NCBI GenBank assembly: GCA_029747015.1
Contig: JAKOGI010000142.1
Span: 952,001 to 1,016,000 of the forward strand
DNA length: 64,000 nucleotides
Reading direction: 5' to 3'
DNA from: Carnegiea gigantea
Lineage: Eukaryota; Streptophyta; Magnoliopsida; Caryophyllales; Cactaceae
The notes beneath the pieces were generated by a model. It was not told the origin of the DNA. It worked only from the letters and a program-made list of their open reading frames with translations, and made no database searches. This document shows, one piece after another, positions 1 to 11,230 of the stretch. Position numbers and translations under genes: made by a program. Position 1 is the first letter of the stretch, and each line of letters begins with the position of its first letter.

Positions 1-1288
1 TACATCCTGACTCAGACATCGGCGTCATGAAATCAATCTCTTTTTATTAGACCGCACATACGTCAGATAGTTGCGTAGTTTCGTCTAGAGCTAGGAAGGA
101 CTGATTCGACGTGATAACATAACTTGAAGTTACTGAGAAACACAAACCTGACCTGAACTGAATCGATTTTGATCCGAAGTTGACGCAATCTGATCGTTTA
201 GCGTGAAATTTTTTTTTTAAAAAAAATTTTGGGCAAATATAAGCTGTTTTTAAGACCAACGTGAAACTGATCCATTTATTAAACGCATCAATCCAATCCG
301 ATCCGATCCGATCCGTTTTCCAGCTCTAGGCTTTGACTTTCACCTCTAGCTAGTAATCTACTGTCTTTGATGAGAATAGCATCATTTTCTGGATACTTGG
401 AAATGCTAATTTTGGACAATTTTTTCAACTTAAATTGTAGCATATCAAATCAAAATGCTTTTCTGGATAGCTCTATCCTTGCTTTTTATAGACTAGTAGG
501 CATTAGGCAGTGAGTGGTTTTTAGATTAGGAACAAACAAAATTAGGTTTTCTATGATCATAGAATTTAGGGATAAGGTTACTTCGCAACCTCTCCATCCC
601 AAATAGTCAAAATTCTTAGAGCATTAAGACATGTATGTGGAGCTTTACTGTTCTTTAATTTTATTAGTGTGGGACAAATCTTATTTTTGCACTTCAACCA
701 TTACTCAAAGCGAGTGATTATTTATTGTTTTAAACTCCAATTTTCTCAGCAAGCCATACTTAGCTCGTCAAAGAAGATCCGACCCTTCTATAGTTATGAC
801 AAAAACCAGTCAAGTCACAGTCGTTATATAATTAGTTAAAAATTTTACCTCCATGAATCTGCATACGCAGTTAAAAATTTTTCATACATCACACAAAACA
901 ATTTCTCGCCTACACAATTACATGTACAAAACTTTCAGTTACGTATGTAAAAACTACAACTTTGTATACAAGATTTTAGATGGATTGCAATTTTACAGTT
1001 TTTTTCCCCCCATAACTACATAGGATTCAGATCCCATCAAAAGACCTTTCTTAATGTACAAACTTTGGCAAAAGTATCTATATGTTTTTCCTCCAAACCC
1101 CTAACCCTTTATGCATACTAAAATACGTCAACCTGGATTTTCGTTAATTTAACCGATAAAGTCTTGGTAAATTTTTTTTTTCCCTACAGACTTGGGTCAA
1201 ATCGTGCCTATATTAACCTTTAGGCTCTTTTTTGGGGGGGGGGGGGGTGAAAAAAAAGGGAGGCTAGTTGAGAACATGAAAAGCATAC
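1..1288. other. Left-edge non-coding stretch, probably transporter intron 1
   Basis: No credible coding exon is visible on either strand. If the transporter exon at 1289-1427 belongs to a live gene, this is the start of its first intron. A short GATCC tandem repeat lies near 291-316, and a G run occurs at about 1234-1248 within a T/G/A homopolymer stretch. I do not see the second exon, which should begin with residues like GVMSGA, anywhere in this interval. Confidence 0.5.
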
Positions 1289-1427
1289 CATAGCCAAGTA
1301 AAATGGAATTGGTGGAAGCCAAGAGTGCACAACCAAGAGCATACTTGTTGAGCTTTACCCCCTTTATCTTCTCCTCCTCCCCTCTTCTTTCTGCTTCAAC
1401 TTCAACTTCAAATCCTTCCATCTTCAT
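1289..1427 (-). CDS. Polyol/monosaccharide transporter, first coding exon only (partial)
   Basis: The minus-strand ATG at 1427 opens a 46-codon exon that ends in a GTATGC donor, with one base left over (phase 1). Residues 26 to 46 include KLNKYALGCALLAS and NSILLGY. This closely matches the start of the first membrane helix in plant polyol/myo-inositol-type sugar transporters (major facilitator superfamily), where the same block is followed by D-x-GVMSGA. The leftover G plus a following AT would give that conserved Asp, and some members of the family have a short first exon ending here. An in-frame TGA lies upstream, so this ATG is the likely start. The exon shows no damage. The rest of the gene is not seen within 1.29 kb downstream, so it either has a longer intron running off the window or is a truncated relic. 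Substrate cannot be inferred. Confidence 0.6.
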
Positions 1428-1510
1428 AATAAGACCAAAGAAACAAAGAAATCAAGATGAATCCTTCAATACTATGGGAGTTGAAGTTTGAGTAACCAAT
1501 GATGTTTAGG

Positions 1511-1513
1511 GAG

Positions 1514-1540
<27 letters not shown>
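1511..1540. repeat. (GA)n microsatellite
   Basis: A nearly perfect GA run lies about 85 bp upstream of the transporter start codon. On the transporter strand it reads as a CT tract, common in plant 5' UTRs and core promoters, so it probably lies in the leader or promoter of that gene. Confidence 0.85.
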
Positions 1541-1545
<5 letters not shown>

Positions 1546-2068
1546 GTGTGGGATGAGTTTATGGTTTCACAAGGAGAGAACTAACAAAGAGGGAGTTTAT
1601 GATGTTTTTTGGGGGTGCAAAGAGGGAGAGAAGGGAAAGCATGAAGTGGCAATTGCAATATAGCCATGCTGTGCTTGTCTGTGTCATAGCATTTGGCTTT
1701 ACTCTCAGAATCCCCACTCCATGTGTATTTCCCTAGAACGGGTCCGATATCGGGTCAAATTTGGATCGGACCATTATAATAGAAAGTTTCGAAGTAGGTC
1801 GTCTGGTACAACTTTTATTGGAGACATAATAAGATGATTCAGTTAAACACTATGTGACTCCTTTTTTTTCGGGTGATGTGAAGGGAGATGTACAAGCCTT
1901 GTGTAGGTTTGATTTGAATCTATGTATTTGACAATTTTATCAATTAAGCTAATAGACATTCACGAATAATATTGAACTTATATATATAATATACCTAATT
2001 TTATTTTAAATAGATATAAAATTGTTTCATATAAGACTTTGTAAAAAAGACAATGACCTTATGAGATA

Positions 2069-2246
2069 TGTTCTTTTCAACTTATTATAAGTATTTATTA
2101 TCACAATTTAGCACTGATCAACAATAATCAATATTTACATTTTCTAATGTAGAATTTCAGCATTAATCAACACGGATCACCACTCATCAGTTTTCATCAA
2201 CTTGATCAATAATTAATAAGTTACTTATAGTAAGTTCAAAAGAGCG
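2069..2246. mobile_element. MITE-like element, GATCAACA-rich family, copy 1
   Basis: Imperfect terminal inverted repeats of 24 bp (about 20 of 24 matching) bound the element. The left end begins TGTTCTTTTCAACTTATTAT and the right end is its near complement, ending GTTCAAAAGAGCG. The interior is low-complexity and repeats GATCAACA/ATCAACAC-type words. Two related copies lie at about 30337-30545 and 31660-31832. I could not read a target duplication. Confidence 0.5.
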
Positions 2247-3323
2247 TTCTTTAGTTGCACCAAAAAGAAAGAGGCAAAAGAAGAAAATGGACTGAGGGTC
2301 CACAGGGATGGGCACGGCCACAATATCTTTGCATGGCAAATCTTAAACTTATGTGTTTGTCGTTTAATACTTTTAAATAGGATTCCCATGCATGCATGTA
2401 CTTCAAATAATGGCCATGTTTTGGGATCATCTTCATAGTTGGGTCTTTTGTTTCTCAACTCAAAATGTTTAGACACTTTTTGTTTTCGATTATTAGTTAG
2501 GCATGACCCTTACAATAATAAAGAAAAATAAAAGCAGTCATTACACTGCTCACAAGAAAAACAGCTACTATGACCTATATATTGCAAATTGCAAAGTAAG
2601 CTCAACAAGCCGCTAGTTTCAAACATAGACATCAAGTAAAGTAACCATTGAGATAGCCTAAGAACACCAGTCTTTAGTCTGTCATTCGTTTTCCAGCTCT
2701 TTTCTCATGCTTCTTGTGATTCTTCTAATTGTCGAAGCTCCAACAACGAAAATACCAAGTCTTTTTCTGAAATCCGAAGCTTCTTTTGCGCATAAGCTAC
2801 AAATGGAGTGGCTACAAATGTCTTAGATTATGTAGTATAATTTGGTTACTTTAGGCTTAGAGAGAACTCGATTGCTTATTTGAAGAAAATCTTGGGTGAT
2901 TGGAGTTTCAAGAAATTTGTGTAAGAATTGGAGGCCAAAGTAATTAAATACGGAGTACTTGAGATTGAGAATCGATTTCTATAGAGACTTGTAATTGCTT
3001 TCAGTAAGTTTAATGGTAACCTGCACTTATTTGTTCGAACTTATTTGTTCGAACTAATGATTTTAAGAAGAGATACAGAAAAAAGTGCTTATGGGTGAAG
3101 ATGTTTGGTGCGATTGGTCTTACTATGAAGGACTTGCATATACGGGTAAAGCCGTATGTAACTATATATGCCTTTTATCAACGTGATAAGGGTGCACGAA
3201 TTATATTTCCTTCTTTTATTCCTTTTTTCTGTAGTCTTTTTACTCGTATGATAAAGCCAAACGACTATGTTGTCTTGGGACGTTCGAGTAAGGCTTCTTC
3301 CCTTTGAAACTCTTTTTAAGAGA

Positions 3324-3460
3324 GTTAAGCTACTGTTGACTTATAAACTAAAAAAAAGTAGAGCCCTCCGATCCGACTTTAAATTTTCTCCATTCACAAT
3401 GTACAAACTCCGGAGCTCACTTAAGAGAAACAAATGCAAAACATCTTGAATCAATCTATG
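3324..3460 (-). mobile_element. tRNA-derived SINE, family A, copy 1
   Basis: This is one of three related copies in the window (also 24303-24433 minus and 32933-33070 plus). Shared blocks are the 3' portion around AGCTACTGTTG and a stretch around TCTCCATTCACAA, followed by a degenerate tRNA box B. In this copy box B is strongly eroded. The family assignment rests on the alignment with the other two copies. Confidence 0.45.
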
Positions 3461-3942
3461 TTTAATCTATTGACTATCAACTGTACGTTACTACTAATGG
3501 AAAAAAACGTGTCAGTTCAGGATGTTAAAAGGCAACTGCAAATTGCATGATACCTCCAAAATGTTATTAGAGACGGGAAAAATCAAAATTGTTCTTCAGG
3601 GAAAGAAAGACAAGAAAAGAAAAAAAAAAAAAGTAAATTATCAAGCCTCCTTTATTAGGACTTCAATGGCAACAGAATACAACATTCTATGAATTTTCAG
3701 TGACACTAGAAAACAGAGTAGCCGCAAATAAAATATCATACAGCACTAAAGAATGGCTTCTTGCAGCATAAAGAATAGGAGAAACCAGGGACAACCCTGA
3801 TAATACAAAATAATTGTGAATGAATTGACACATAACAATTGTAAGCAGGGTGAAAAAATACATTTTGACCCCCTACGCCGTAACTATGGAAGGCTGGAGC
3901 AACCTGTGCTTCGATAACCCATCCTACATCGATCCATACCTC

Positions 3943-6900
3943 TCATTGAGACAATGATCGAAGCCCTGCCTCCAAGTCTTCTAATGTAATAGTCAGCAGC
4001 TCATCCGAGTCCATACAGTCGAAGCTAAGCCTAAGGTCCAAATTCTCTCTAGCATTGACCAGCATAGGATCGACAAGACCTCCATTCATCTCCGTCCTCT
4101 GCTTTTCTGTGGTTTCTCTCTGGATCAGGGCTGCAATGGCATCCAAAGTGCATGAGGGATGCAACCTGAATCCATACAATAAGCTACTCTCGGTTTGGTC
4201 GTTCATCTTTATATGGGTAATATTGGCGAGATCCTTGGAAGTAAAATCATCGAAATGGAAAAATTTTGTGACTCTCCTGCAAAATCCTTCATTGGAGTAT
4301 ATTACCCGTTTCATTGGTTCACTGTACCCTGCAAATACGACTACTATTTTGCCGCTGTCCATGACAGACATGATCTCTTCCAAAGCCTCCAAACCATAAT
4401 CCTTATCATCCGATTTCTGCATAGGTATGAGACGGTATGCCTCATCCACGAATAGTATTCCTCCTTCAGCTTCTTTAATCTGCCCAAAACACATGGTCGA
4501 TTAGTTTATGACAGTAAGATATGTCACAGATCTAGCCTAGATACAGTAGTGTCTGAAATAGATAGGACAAAAAGATAAAGTAAATACCACTCTCCTAGTT
4601 TTTGGTCCAGTGTGACCAACAAATTCTCCCACTAAATCGGTTCTCTGCACCTCTGTCACATTATCAGTTGGTAAGATTCCCACCATATGGAGCAATTTTC
4701 CAAGAATCCTGGCCACCATAGTTTTGCCTGTCAACCACCGATACTTTATCATATACTAAAGAATAATCATCTTCTGTTTTGCTGTCAACCAATCATCATA
4801 GATGTGACCATAAACCGAACTTGTAATAATTTATTTGACAAATTAATGACTATGAACACTCACAATTGCATCCACATCCCACAAAAAAGGAGATCGTTAC
4901 TCAAATAATGGGTCTTGGGTGAGACCGAATTACCTGAGAGCTATGGTGATGAGACTGCTTCAAGGATAACTATTCAGACTTCCTTTGGTGACAAAAAAAT
5001 CATTCAATATTGGCTTTCATTTAAAGGTTAAAAGTCAATTTACCAACCAACCTTCAAATTGAAAAGTCACTCCAAAATCAGTCACCCCGAATATTCTAAA
5101 ACTCATCCCTAGAAGGAACCATACCACCAATCTCTTTGCTAAGACACTCTCACCTAAGCATTTGCGTAACTCAACAGTTAATGATGGGAAAATGGAATTC
5201 CGCGAAGTCATAGCATGCAATGAGGATGACAGGTCTCTTCATTCAAAGAAGGTTTCAACTAGATATGAAAGACAAGCACACACTACCAATGAAGGCTTCT
5301 CAAGGAAAAAGAAGGGGGGGGGGGGGCCTTGTCATTGTAAATTTTCTTTTCCAGTTATAGTCGTTATTGGTTGCAAAACATTCACGGATTATAATCTAGT
5401 AAGTGAAATTGAAATTTGACATCATGAAGGGAAAGCAACAGGTACATTTCTGACGAAAAAAAAGCCTCAAGGAAAATTAACACGTTATATCCATAATCCA
5501 CTGCAATCAAGTACCTGTTCCAGGGTTGCCAAGGAACGCCATATGTGGAGGTCTTCGGGCACCCACTTTCAGCCCAAGAGCCCTACGCCTTTCATCAAGC
5601 AGCATTCCCCTGGCCCATTTCCTCAATTGCAATTTGAGCTCATGTAGACCCACAATCTTTGACAATTCACGCTCAAGTTCATCCATCTTGGCTTGTGTCT
5701 GACCACAAGCTTCAAGAGCTTTGCGCTTTCTCTGCTTCTCAAGATACAGATTCAGTAGTTGTCGTAATTTCTCACTTCCAGGCCCCGGTGATAAATGATT
5801 CAGAGGGGTCAAGCCATCCTTCATTCGCCAATGTTACAAGGTTAGAGTGTTAGACTTTAGCCAACTAGCATGCGAAATTTAGCATATATATGTAGTTGAT
5901 TAACTCACGTGATCTTTGGCACTGCAATCAGCATTATGTTCAAGCAAAGTCTTTACAGTTGAACAGTCATCCGATCGAAGCGAGTGCCAAACAGCAAGAT
6001 GCAGGGGTGTCATTCCGTTCTGCACAACAGACACATGAAAGATGCAAGGGTGTTATTCCATATCTTTCTCAGCTTGGTTTATAGTAAAGGTTGGGAAGGA
6101 AATTTTAAAAATCATACATTTGCTTTGGCCTCTACAAAAGCACCATGAGAAAGGAGCAACTTTGCAGCTTCATTGCAACCGTTCTTTGCTGCCATATGCA
6201 AGGGAGTCTCCCCATACTGCCAAAAACCCACGTATTATTACAAGATCAAATAGCAAACTCAAGAGCAGAAATTTAGTTCTTAACTCAATTCACTGAAGTC
6301 CAACTCTTACCATGTTTTTGGCCTCAAGCTCGACTTTCTCTGGCCCCTTCCATTCAAGCAGAAGTTTGACAATCTCCACCTTGCCATAACCGGCAGAAAC
6401 ATGAAGAGGGGTCTGTGCCATCTGTAATTACAAGAAAAAGCTAGTCAGTAAGCAACTGTTGAAAGGATCCGACTTTTACATGCTTTATCACATGTAGACG
6501 TAGTAGACATTAAGTTTTAAGTTGGAAACTAATTTCTAGCGCTAGATAAGTCATACGATCACACACGATTGAACGTAATGCCTTCTCTTCTCAAATCTTA
6601 GAGGTTACATCCACTTATACCAAGAAAGACTAACTACTTCCCATCTCAATCATCCTAGTATCACTATCTTCAGGTTAGTAAAGAAAGCTAATCTTACAAG
6701 TATGACCATGAAACCTTTGAAAAGTGGTAATACAGCACCATTATTCTGTAACACAGACCTTAGTCTCGGTTTACCTGTCTCTAATTAAAGTGTGAGAGCC
6801 CCTACTTGTATATGTTTTGTTCATAAGTTTCATTGGAAACCCAAAAACCCTGAACTTTAGCCTTTGCATTTGCCTACATCCATGAGAAATGATATTGATC

Positions 6901-7442
6901 CCAAGATGTGCCATTGAACTGCCTCTTCAAACAAGGCTATGAATCCAAAAAAACGAACACCAGACTCACAACATTAAGAATCTTGAAAAAGGGTACCCCA
7001 ATCCATATACCATTTTGCAAGATTTCCACCGACATCACATTACAAGACCGGTTTCATTCTCAGATCGCAGACCAAAATGCTGGAATTTCCACAATTCAAA
7101 CAGTAATTTGCGCAAGAATTCCATCATCCAACTCAAACACAAGAACCCAGATCCGAAAACCCACATTTCCAGGCAAATTCCAGGAACCCATTTCAGAAAT
7201 TAACATGAATTCACCACAAACCCATTTCCCAAATTCAACAAAAACAATCGAAACATCAACCGATTAAGATAAACAAAGAGATAAAAGAGGGGAACATGAC
7301 ATACAACGGGGTTTCGCTCATTGACAAGAGAAGGGTTGGCATTGAGAAGCTTCTGGAAGCCAATGAAATCGCCGGACTGGGCAAATCCATGAATGGTGGC
7401 CGGCTTTGACGATCTTGACCGGAGGTCCACCGCCGGCGCCAT
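3943..7442 (-). CDS. Ankyrin-repeat CbxX/CfxQ-type AAA ATPase (7 exons)
   Basis: Exons on the minus strand: 7305-7442, 6311-6421, 6118-6216, 5909-6019, 5515-5818, 4588-4727 and 3943-4479. All have GT-AG borders, and the phases close to a 479-residue protein. Residues 1-170 carry about four ankyrin repeats with TPLH cores (exons 2 to 5). A basic, coiled-coil-like linker leads to one AAA domain: Walker A GNPGTGKT at 250-257, split by intron 5, and Walker B ILFVDEA with D313 and E314. Further conserved blocks include GYSEPMKR and NARENLDLR. CbxX/CfxQ AAA proteins resemble rubisco-activase-type remodellers of red-lineage plastids and bacteria. The ankyrin fusion is a conserved plant family (Arabidopsis AT3G24530-like, from memory, about the same length) with poorly known function. 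No transit peptide is obvious. At the end of exon 6, GTG|GTATTT is preferred over AGA|GTGGTA because it retains one residue expected in the family; both keep phase. Confidence 0.9.
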
Positions 7443-7706
7443 TTTTTTCCTTTTTTTTTCTGGGATTTTTTCCCTCTGCCCCCTGGGTTCTTCAGATAGC
7501 AGAGAGAAAACAAAGATGGAGAAAGAGAAATGCAGGAGAGAAATACCAAATACTCAAACAGCTTTGTTTATTTTTATTCTGACAATTTTCGTTTCAGAGT
7601 CTTTCCCGGTCACTGCCCAAGTAAACATGGACACAGAAACACACACACGCAGACAGAAAGAGCGACACAGAGAGAGAGAGAGAGAGAGAGGAAGAACCGC
7701 GTTGGC

Positions 7707-7795
7707 CAATTGCCAGCTGCATGTTGTGTTGTATATACATACCATTCTTTTTGGGGTTTTTTTTGGGCAATTGCCAGCTGCATGTTGTGTTGTAT
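7707..7795. repeat. Two identical 28-bp direct repeats in the ATPase promoter
   Basis: Positions 7707-7734 and 7768-7795 are identical over 28 bp, beginning CAATTGCCAGCTGCATG, with start points 61 bp apart. Each contains a CAGCTG E-box-type palindrome. They lie about 270-350 bp upstream of the ATPase ATG. Confidence 0.85.
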
Positions 7796-8002
7796 GGACG
7801 ATTTTCTATCATTGTTACCCCATGCTACATATTCATGTCTGTAGCTATGTACACATTTATATAAGAATATTTATATTATACTAGAATATATATATTTGTA
7901 TCTAAAATTTTTTGAAATACAGTACACACCTTCTTACATAGACATAGTTAGATATATGGGTATGTACTATAGAATTTTTGTTATTACCTCCTTTACTTTT
8001 GA

Positions 8003-8086
8003 ATTCACAATTTCTGTTACCAATCATGTAATTAAAAGGTAACGATTCACAATTTCTGTTCCCAATCATGTAATTAAAAGGTAATG
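8003..8086. repeat. 42-bp tandem duplication
   Basis: The units 8003-8044 and 8045-8086 differ at only a couple of bases. It is a recent local duplication with no open frame. Confidence 0.85.
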
Positions 8087-8480
8087 ATTTCATTGATTGA
8101 GTTGTTTCCTATAAAAAATTGAGGGTGTGTTTATTTCATTATGTGGTCTATTGTTATATTTAATTTTATCGCTCCTAATAGTTCCTTACAACTTCTTCGC
8201 ACCAATGGTTTTTATTGCTCCTAATCCTAACTGTCAGTTACTATTCATGGCCATTTTTAGCCGTTCCTCGTATCTCTTGCTGCTCTTTGACTGTTTGTTA
8301 CTTCTTAACACTAACTGTAATTGTTGAAAGAAACAAGTTCTTAATAATAAATGTCTATCAAAGTGACACGGATGATCCTCATCCTTCCAATAATACATTT
8401 TACCAACTAATCGTAGCAAATAGTCAAATGAAAGTGGTTGATTGTTTCAACTCATAAAAATACTCATCTAAGAGATAACC

Positions 8481-8757
8481 GTAGGCGGAGTCATGTTAGG
8501 GTAAGGGGGCCAATTGACCCCCAGCTTTTTGGAAAAAAAATTAAATGTGGGATATTTTTATGGGTACGAAAAATAAATATATATTAAGTAGTTCATAAAT
8601 ACGCATCATAGGCGTGCATAGCAAATTGGTGGTTGCTCCTTGCTTTGGGCGGGAGGTCCCTGGTTCGATTCTTCGTTTTGCCTTTTTCTGTTTTTTTTGG
8701 AAGTGCCCTTTAATTTTTCCAATCTCACCCCCTACTTAGAATCCTGGCTCCACTACT
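8481..8757 (+). mobile_element. Dispersed repeat with tRNA-like core and GGAGCCAGG-type ends
   Basis: The ends are loosely inverted. The left reads GTAGGCGGAGTCATG and the complement of the right reads AGTAGTGGAGCCAGG, each followed inward by a run of G. Inside, 8611-8682 looks like a degenerate tRNA, with box A-like TAGCAAATTGG at 8619 and box B GGTTCGATTCT at 8662, spaced as in tRNA-derived SINEs. The combination suggests a SINE-like or composite repeat, not a functional tRNA gene, since the acceptor ends do not pair. Family unknown. Confidence 0.45.
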
Positions 8758-9078
8758 GTATATAACCAATGTAATATCTAATTATAAGAAGTTGTATTAC
8801 ACTCACAGATTTATAGATTCAAGTTATTATAGACCTATTCTTTTCGTTGGGAAACATAGGTTGGTAGATGGGTGAAGTTGTTTGAAATTACTAGAAGTGG
8901 GTTGCAGTATGTTAAAGTGAGTATTTTTTTAGTTGAAGTAGGTTGACGTGGGTTGAAGTTGATTGAAGCGGGTTAATTTTTTTTTTTTGTATGATGAGTA
9001 GAAATTGGTTAAAATAGTGAGAAGTGGGTTGAAGTTGGTTGAAGTGAGTTAAAGTTAATTGAAGTTAGTTGAAGTGGG

Positions 9079-10032
9079 GAGATCTTCAACTATAATACAG
9101 CTCTACTTTTTGTTTTTGTCAAAGTTGTCACCGCTCTTTCTTTTCAATCATTTGTGTCATTGCAACAATTTCTTTCGTCAAAAACACCACTATGAGCCAA
9201 CAGTGACCGGCTATTCCAAGTTTGGGATATTTTAATTTTCTTGTCTTTTTTATTTTAGCAACAAAACAGTAATAATTGATTAAAAGAGGAAAAGGGGAAT
9301 GAATGGGATTAAAATTAAACCCAATGCCTGATGAAATTTGCCGTGTCGAACTCCTCTGCTTTGCCCACCATTGTCAGGTGTCAACTCCTGTTTACTTCCC
9401 TCACAGTTGCATTCCTTCTTTAACCCTTTCTAGAGCTCTTCGCTAGTTGGCTTCGGAGCTCCCACTTGACATAAAGTGGAAAATCAAACCATTGCGATGA
9501 AACAACCCAAAAGATCACGGGATCGAGCCGTGAAATCAACCACTGATAAAGTCAGGTTAGGCTGCCTACAATTCATCCCTTGAGGTGCGGCCCTTCTCCG
9601 GACCCTACATGAATGCGGAATACTTGTGCACCAGGCTGCCCTTTTAACCATTGGATGTGTCTTGACAAGCAAAATAAAGAACAAATCATATTTAGACTTA
9701 TAAGTCCAATCAATGAATTGATTGTGGTCTATTGACGGTTCAAGCATGGCATTTTTTGTGTTTGATCAACAGCACAGGGAAAGGCCAGGGTTTTTAATTT
9801 TATTTCTTATAATAAAGTTCATTTTTTTTCTGATTATTGCTGTGGTAATGTCACAAGAAAAAATTAAAATATAATAAGACAGTGAAGTTACTTGCCACAA
9901 CCGGCTATTTGGGTTTCCAGTGGCATTTTTTATCACAAAGTTTCTTTACAAGGGCATAAATGATAAAGAAGGAACAATATTGGCATTCTTGACAAAAATG
10001 AAAAGTACAATGGCACTATAATGGAAGAACTC
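9079..10032. mobile_element. Non-autonomous MULE-like insertion (954 bp)
   Basis: The ends are imperfect inverted repeats of about 45-50 bp at roughly 70% match: left begins GAGATCTTCAACTATAAT, complement of right begins GAGTTCTTCCATTATAGT. Flanking 10-mers TTGAAGTGGG (9069-9078) and TTGAAGTAGG (10033-10042) look like a target duplication with one mismatch. That length suits Mutator-like elements, but the host MITE is itself made of such words, so the duplication could be coincidental. No transposase frame is visible. Confidence 0.5.
9495..9645 (+). mobile_element. Au-like SINE, copy 1
   Basis: This 151-bp body is flanked by the 8-bp direct repeat AACCATTG (9487-9494 and 9646-9653). It has a tRNA box B-like GGGATCGAGCCG at 9519-9530, the diagnostic GCGGCCCTTCTCCGGACCC block, and ends GTGCACCAGGCTGCCCTTTT. 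These match the widespread plant Au SINE. The first 15-20 bases differ from the usual box A half, so the 5' end is degenerate or truncated. A second copy of the same length lies at 60951-61101 on the minus strand. Confidence 0.85.
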
Positions 10033-10132
10033 TTGAAGTAGGTTAAAATTGGTATTTTTATCGAAGTTTGTGAAGTAGGTTAAAGTTGATTGATGTTAGT
10101 AAATGTGGATTTACCAACGAAAAGAACAGGCC

Positions 10133-10461
10133 TACGGTAATATGAGATGGTAAATGGGTGAAGTCAGTTGAGATTGGTAGAAGTGAGTTGAAATATATTG
10201 AAGTGGGTATTTTTTTGTTGAAATTGGTTTAAATTGGTTGAAGTGGATTGAAGTTGGTTAAAGCGGGTTGAATTTTTTTTTTGGAGGGTATGATAGGTAC
10301 AAGTTGGTTAAAATAGTGAGAAGTAGGTTGAAGTGGATTAAAGTGGATTGAAGTTGGTATTTTTTTAATTAAAATTCCTGAAGTGAGTTGAAATTAGTTG
10401 ATATAGGCTGAAGTTGGTTGAGATTAGTAAATTTGAATATACCAACGAAAAGAGCAGGGCC
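10133..10461. mobile_element. Second, adjacent copy of the GTTGAAGTGGG-rich MITE
   Basis: It aligns along its length with the two halves of the split element at 8832-10132 and ends with the same terminal repeat (10442-10461, CCAACGAAAAGAGCAGGGCC). No separate left terminal repeat is seen; it begins directly after the right repeat of the first copy. The two therefore look like a tandem or end-to-end insertion. Confidence 0.6.
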
Positions 10462-11102
10462 GATATCTAGTAATTTTTTAAATATTTTCGAAACTTCTTA
10501 TTTTCATGACGTCACTTGAGAAAAATACTAATAATGTCTAAGTCCTCTAAATTAAATTATCTTGAATGAGATTGTTTCTTTATTTCGGATTAGAAAATTT
10601 ACTGAAATGAGAATGATTGACGAACACTTCAAAAAGCAGACATGATGTTGAATTAATGTTTATTGTGAAACAGCATAATTTATTTGCATGTCACATAAAT
10701 AAGGTGATGATCTTCATCGATGAAGCAAGAAATCATTAATTGTTACGTACAACAACCAAGAAACCTTATCGTTGTTAGTTAAATTTAAAATTTTCAGATG
10801 CATAGATTCAATTATTCTATTTTCTATCATGGCATCTCCTGTGAACTTTTCACTACTCTTTCTAATAAGGAAGTTTGCAACTAAGAAATCTTACCATTGC
10901 ATGGTGTTCATAGTATTTGGAATTCTTGTCATACAAGGATGTTTGTAGATATCAGCCATTTCAATAAGGATGAGTTTTGTACCTTAGCATTTATTCTAAA
11001 ATAATGTAAGGGGATTGTCCATATGCTTTGACCTTTTAATGCAAGATTATTTGGTGTTTCAAAGACCTAAGTCACATAATCACTATTAATCTTTTCCTAA
11101 TT

Positions 11103-11230
11103 CCTTTTAGTAAACAGGTGTTGCATTTTTTGGGGGCTATAATCTAGTCAACCTTTTAGTAAACAAGTGACTGACACTATGAATCATTTTGTGTCGCATT
11201 TTTGGGGGCTGTAATCTAGTCAACCTTTAG
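11103..11230. repeat. Interrupted direct duplication
   Basis: The blocks CCTTTTAGTAAACARGTG and GCATTTTTGGGGGCT(A/G)TAATC each occur twice in the same order. The second unit carries about 20 extra bases between the blocks. It is non-coding. Confidence 0.7.

Larger units (their letters stand above)
1541..3942. other. Intergenic region between two minus-strand genes
   Basis: This is AT-rich DNA between the presumed transporter promoter and the 3' end of the AAA ATPase gene. It holds a MITE-like element (2069-2246) and a SINE copy (3324-3460), listed separately. Open frames in it (for example 2225-2476 minus) match nothing I recognise and look like chance. The last few hundred bases before 3943 should contain the 3' UTR of the ATPase gene. 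Confidence 0.6.
7443..8480. other. Promoter and 5' flank of the AAA ATPase gene
   Basis: This interval lies upstream of the ATPase start codon (gene on minus). It contains a T-rich leader, an AC-rich stretch followed by a GA run (7669-7691), a 28-bp direct duplication (7707-7795) and a 42-bp tandem duplication (8003-8086). Open frames crossing the GA run are low-complexity and were not taken as genes. Confidence 0.5.
8832..10132. mobile_element. MITE with GRCCTRTTCTTTTCGTTGG ends, split by a later insertion
   Basis: Terminal inverted repeats of 19 bp lie at 8832-8850 and 10114-10132 (17 of 19 matching), flanked by a possible TA duplication. The interior is a low-complexity series of GTTGAAGTGGG-like words. 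Aligned with the neighbouring copy (10133-10461), the original element would be about 350 bp. It is interrupted at 9079-10032 by unrelated DNA with its own inverted ends. Confidence 0.65.

Noticed and set aside
7393..7884. 163-codon frame across the ATPase start region
   Set aside because: It runs through the antisense of exon 1, a GA microsatellite and a duplicated promoter segment, with no family resemblance.
8611..8682. tRNA gene candidate
   Set aside because: Box A and box B are present, but the acceptor stem does not pair and the sequence is embedded in a dispersed repeat; better read as SINE-like.
9484..9747. 87-codon minus-strand frame
   Set aside because: It is antisense through the Au-like SINE and its flanks.
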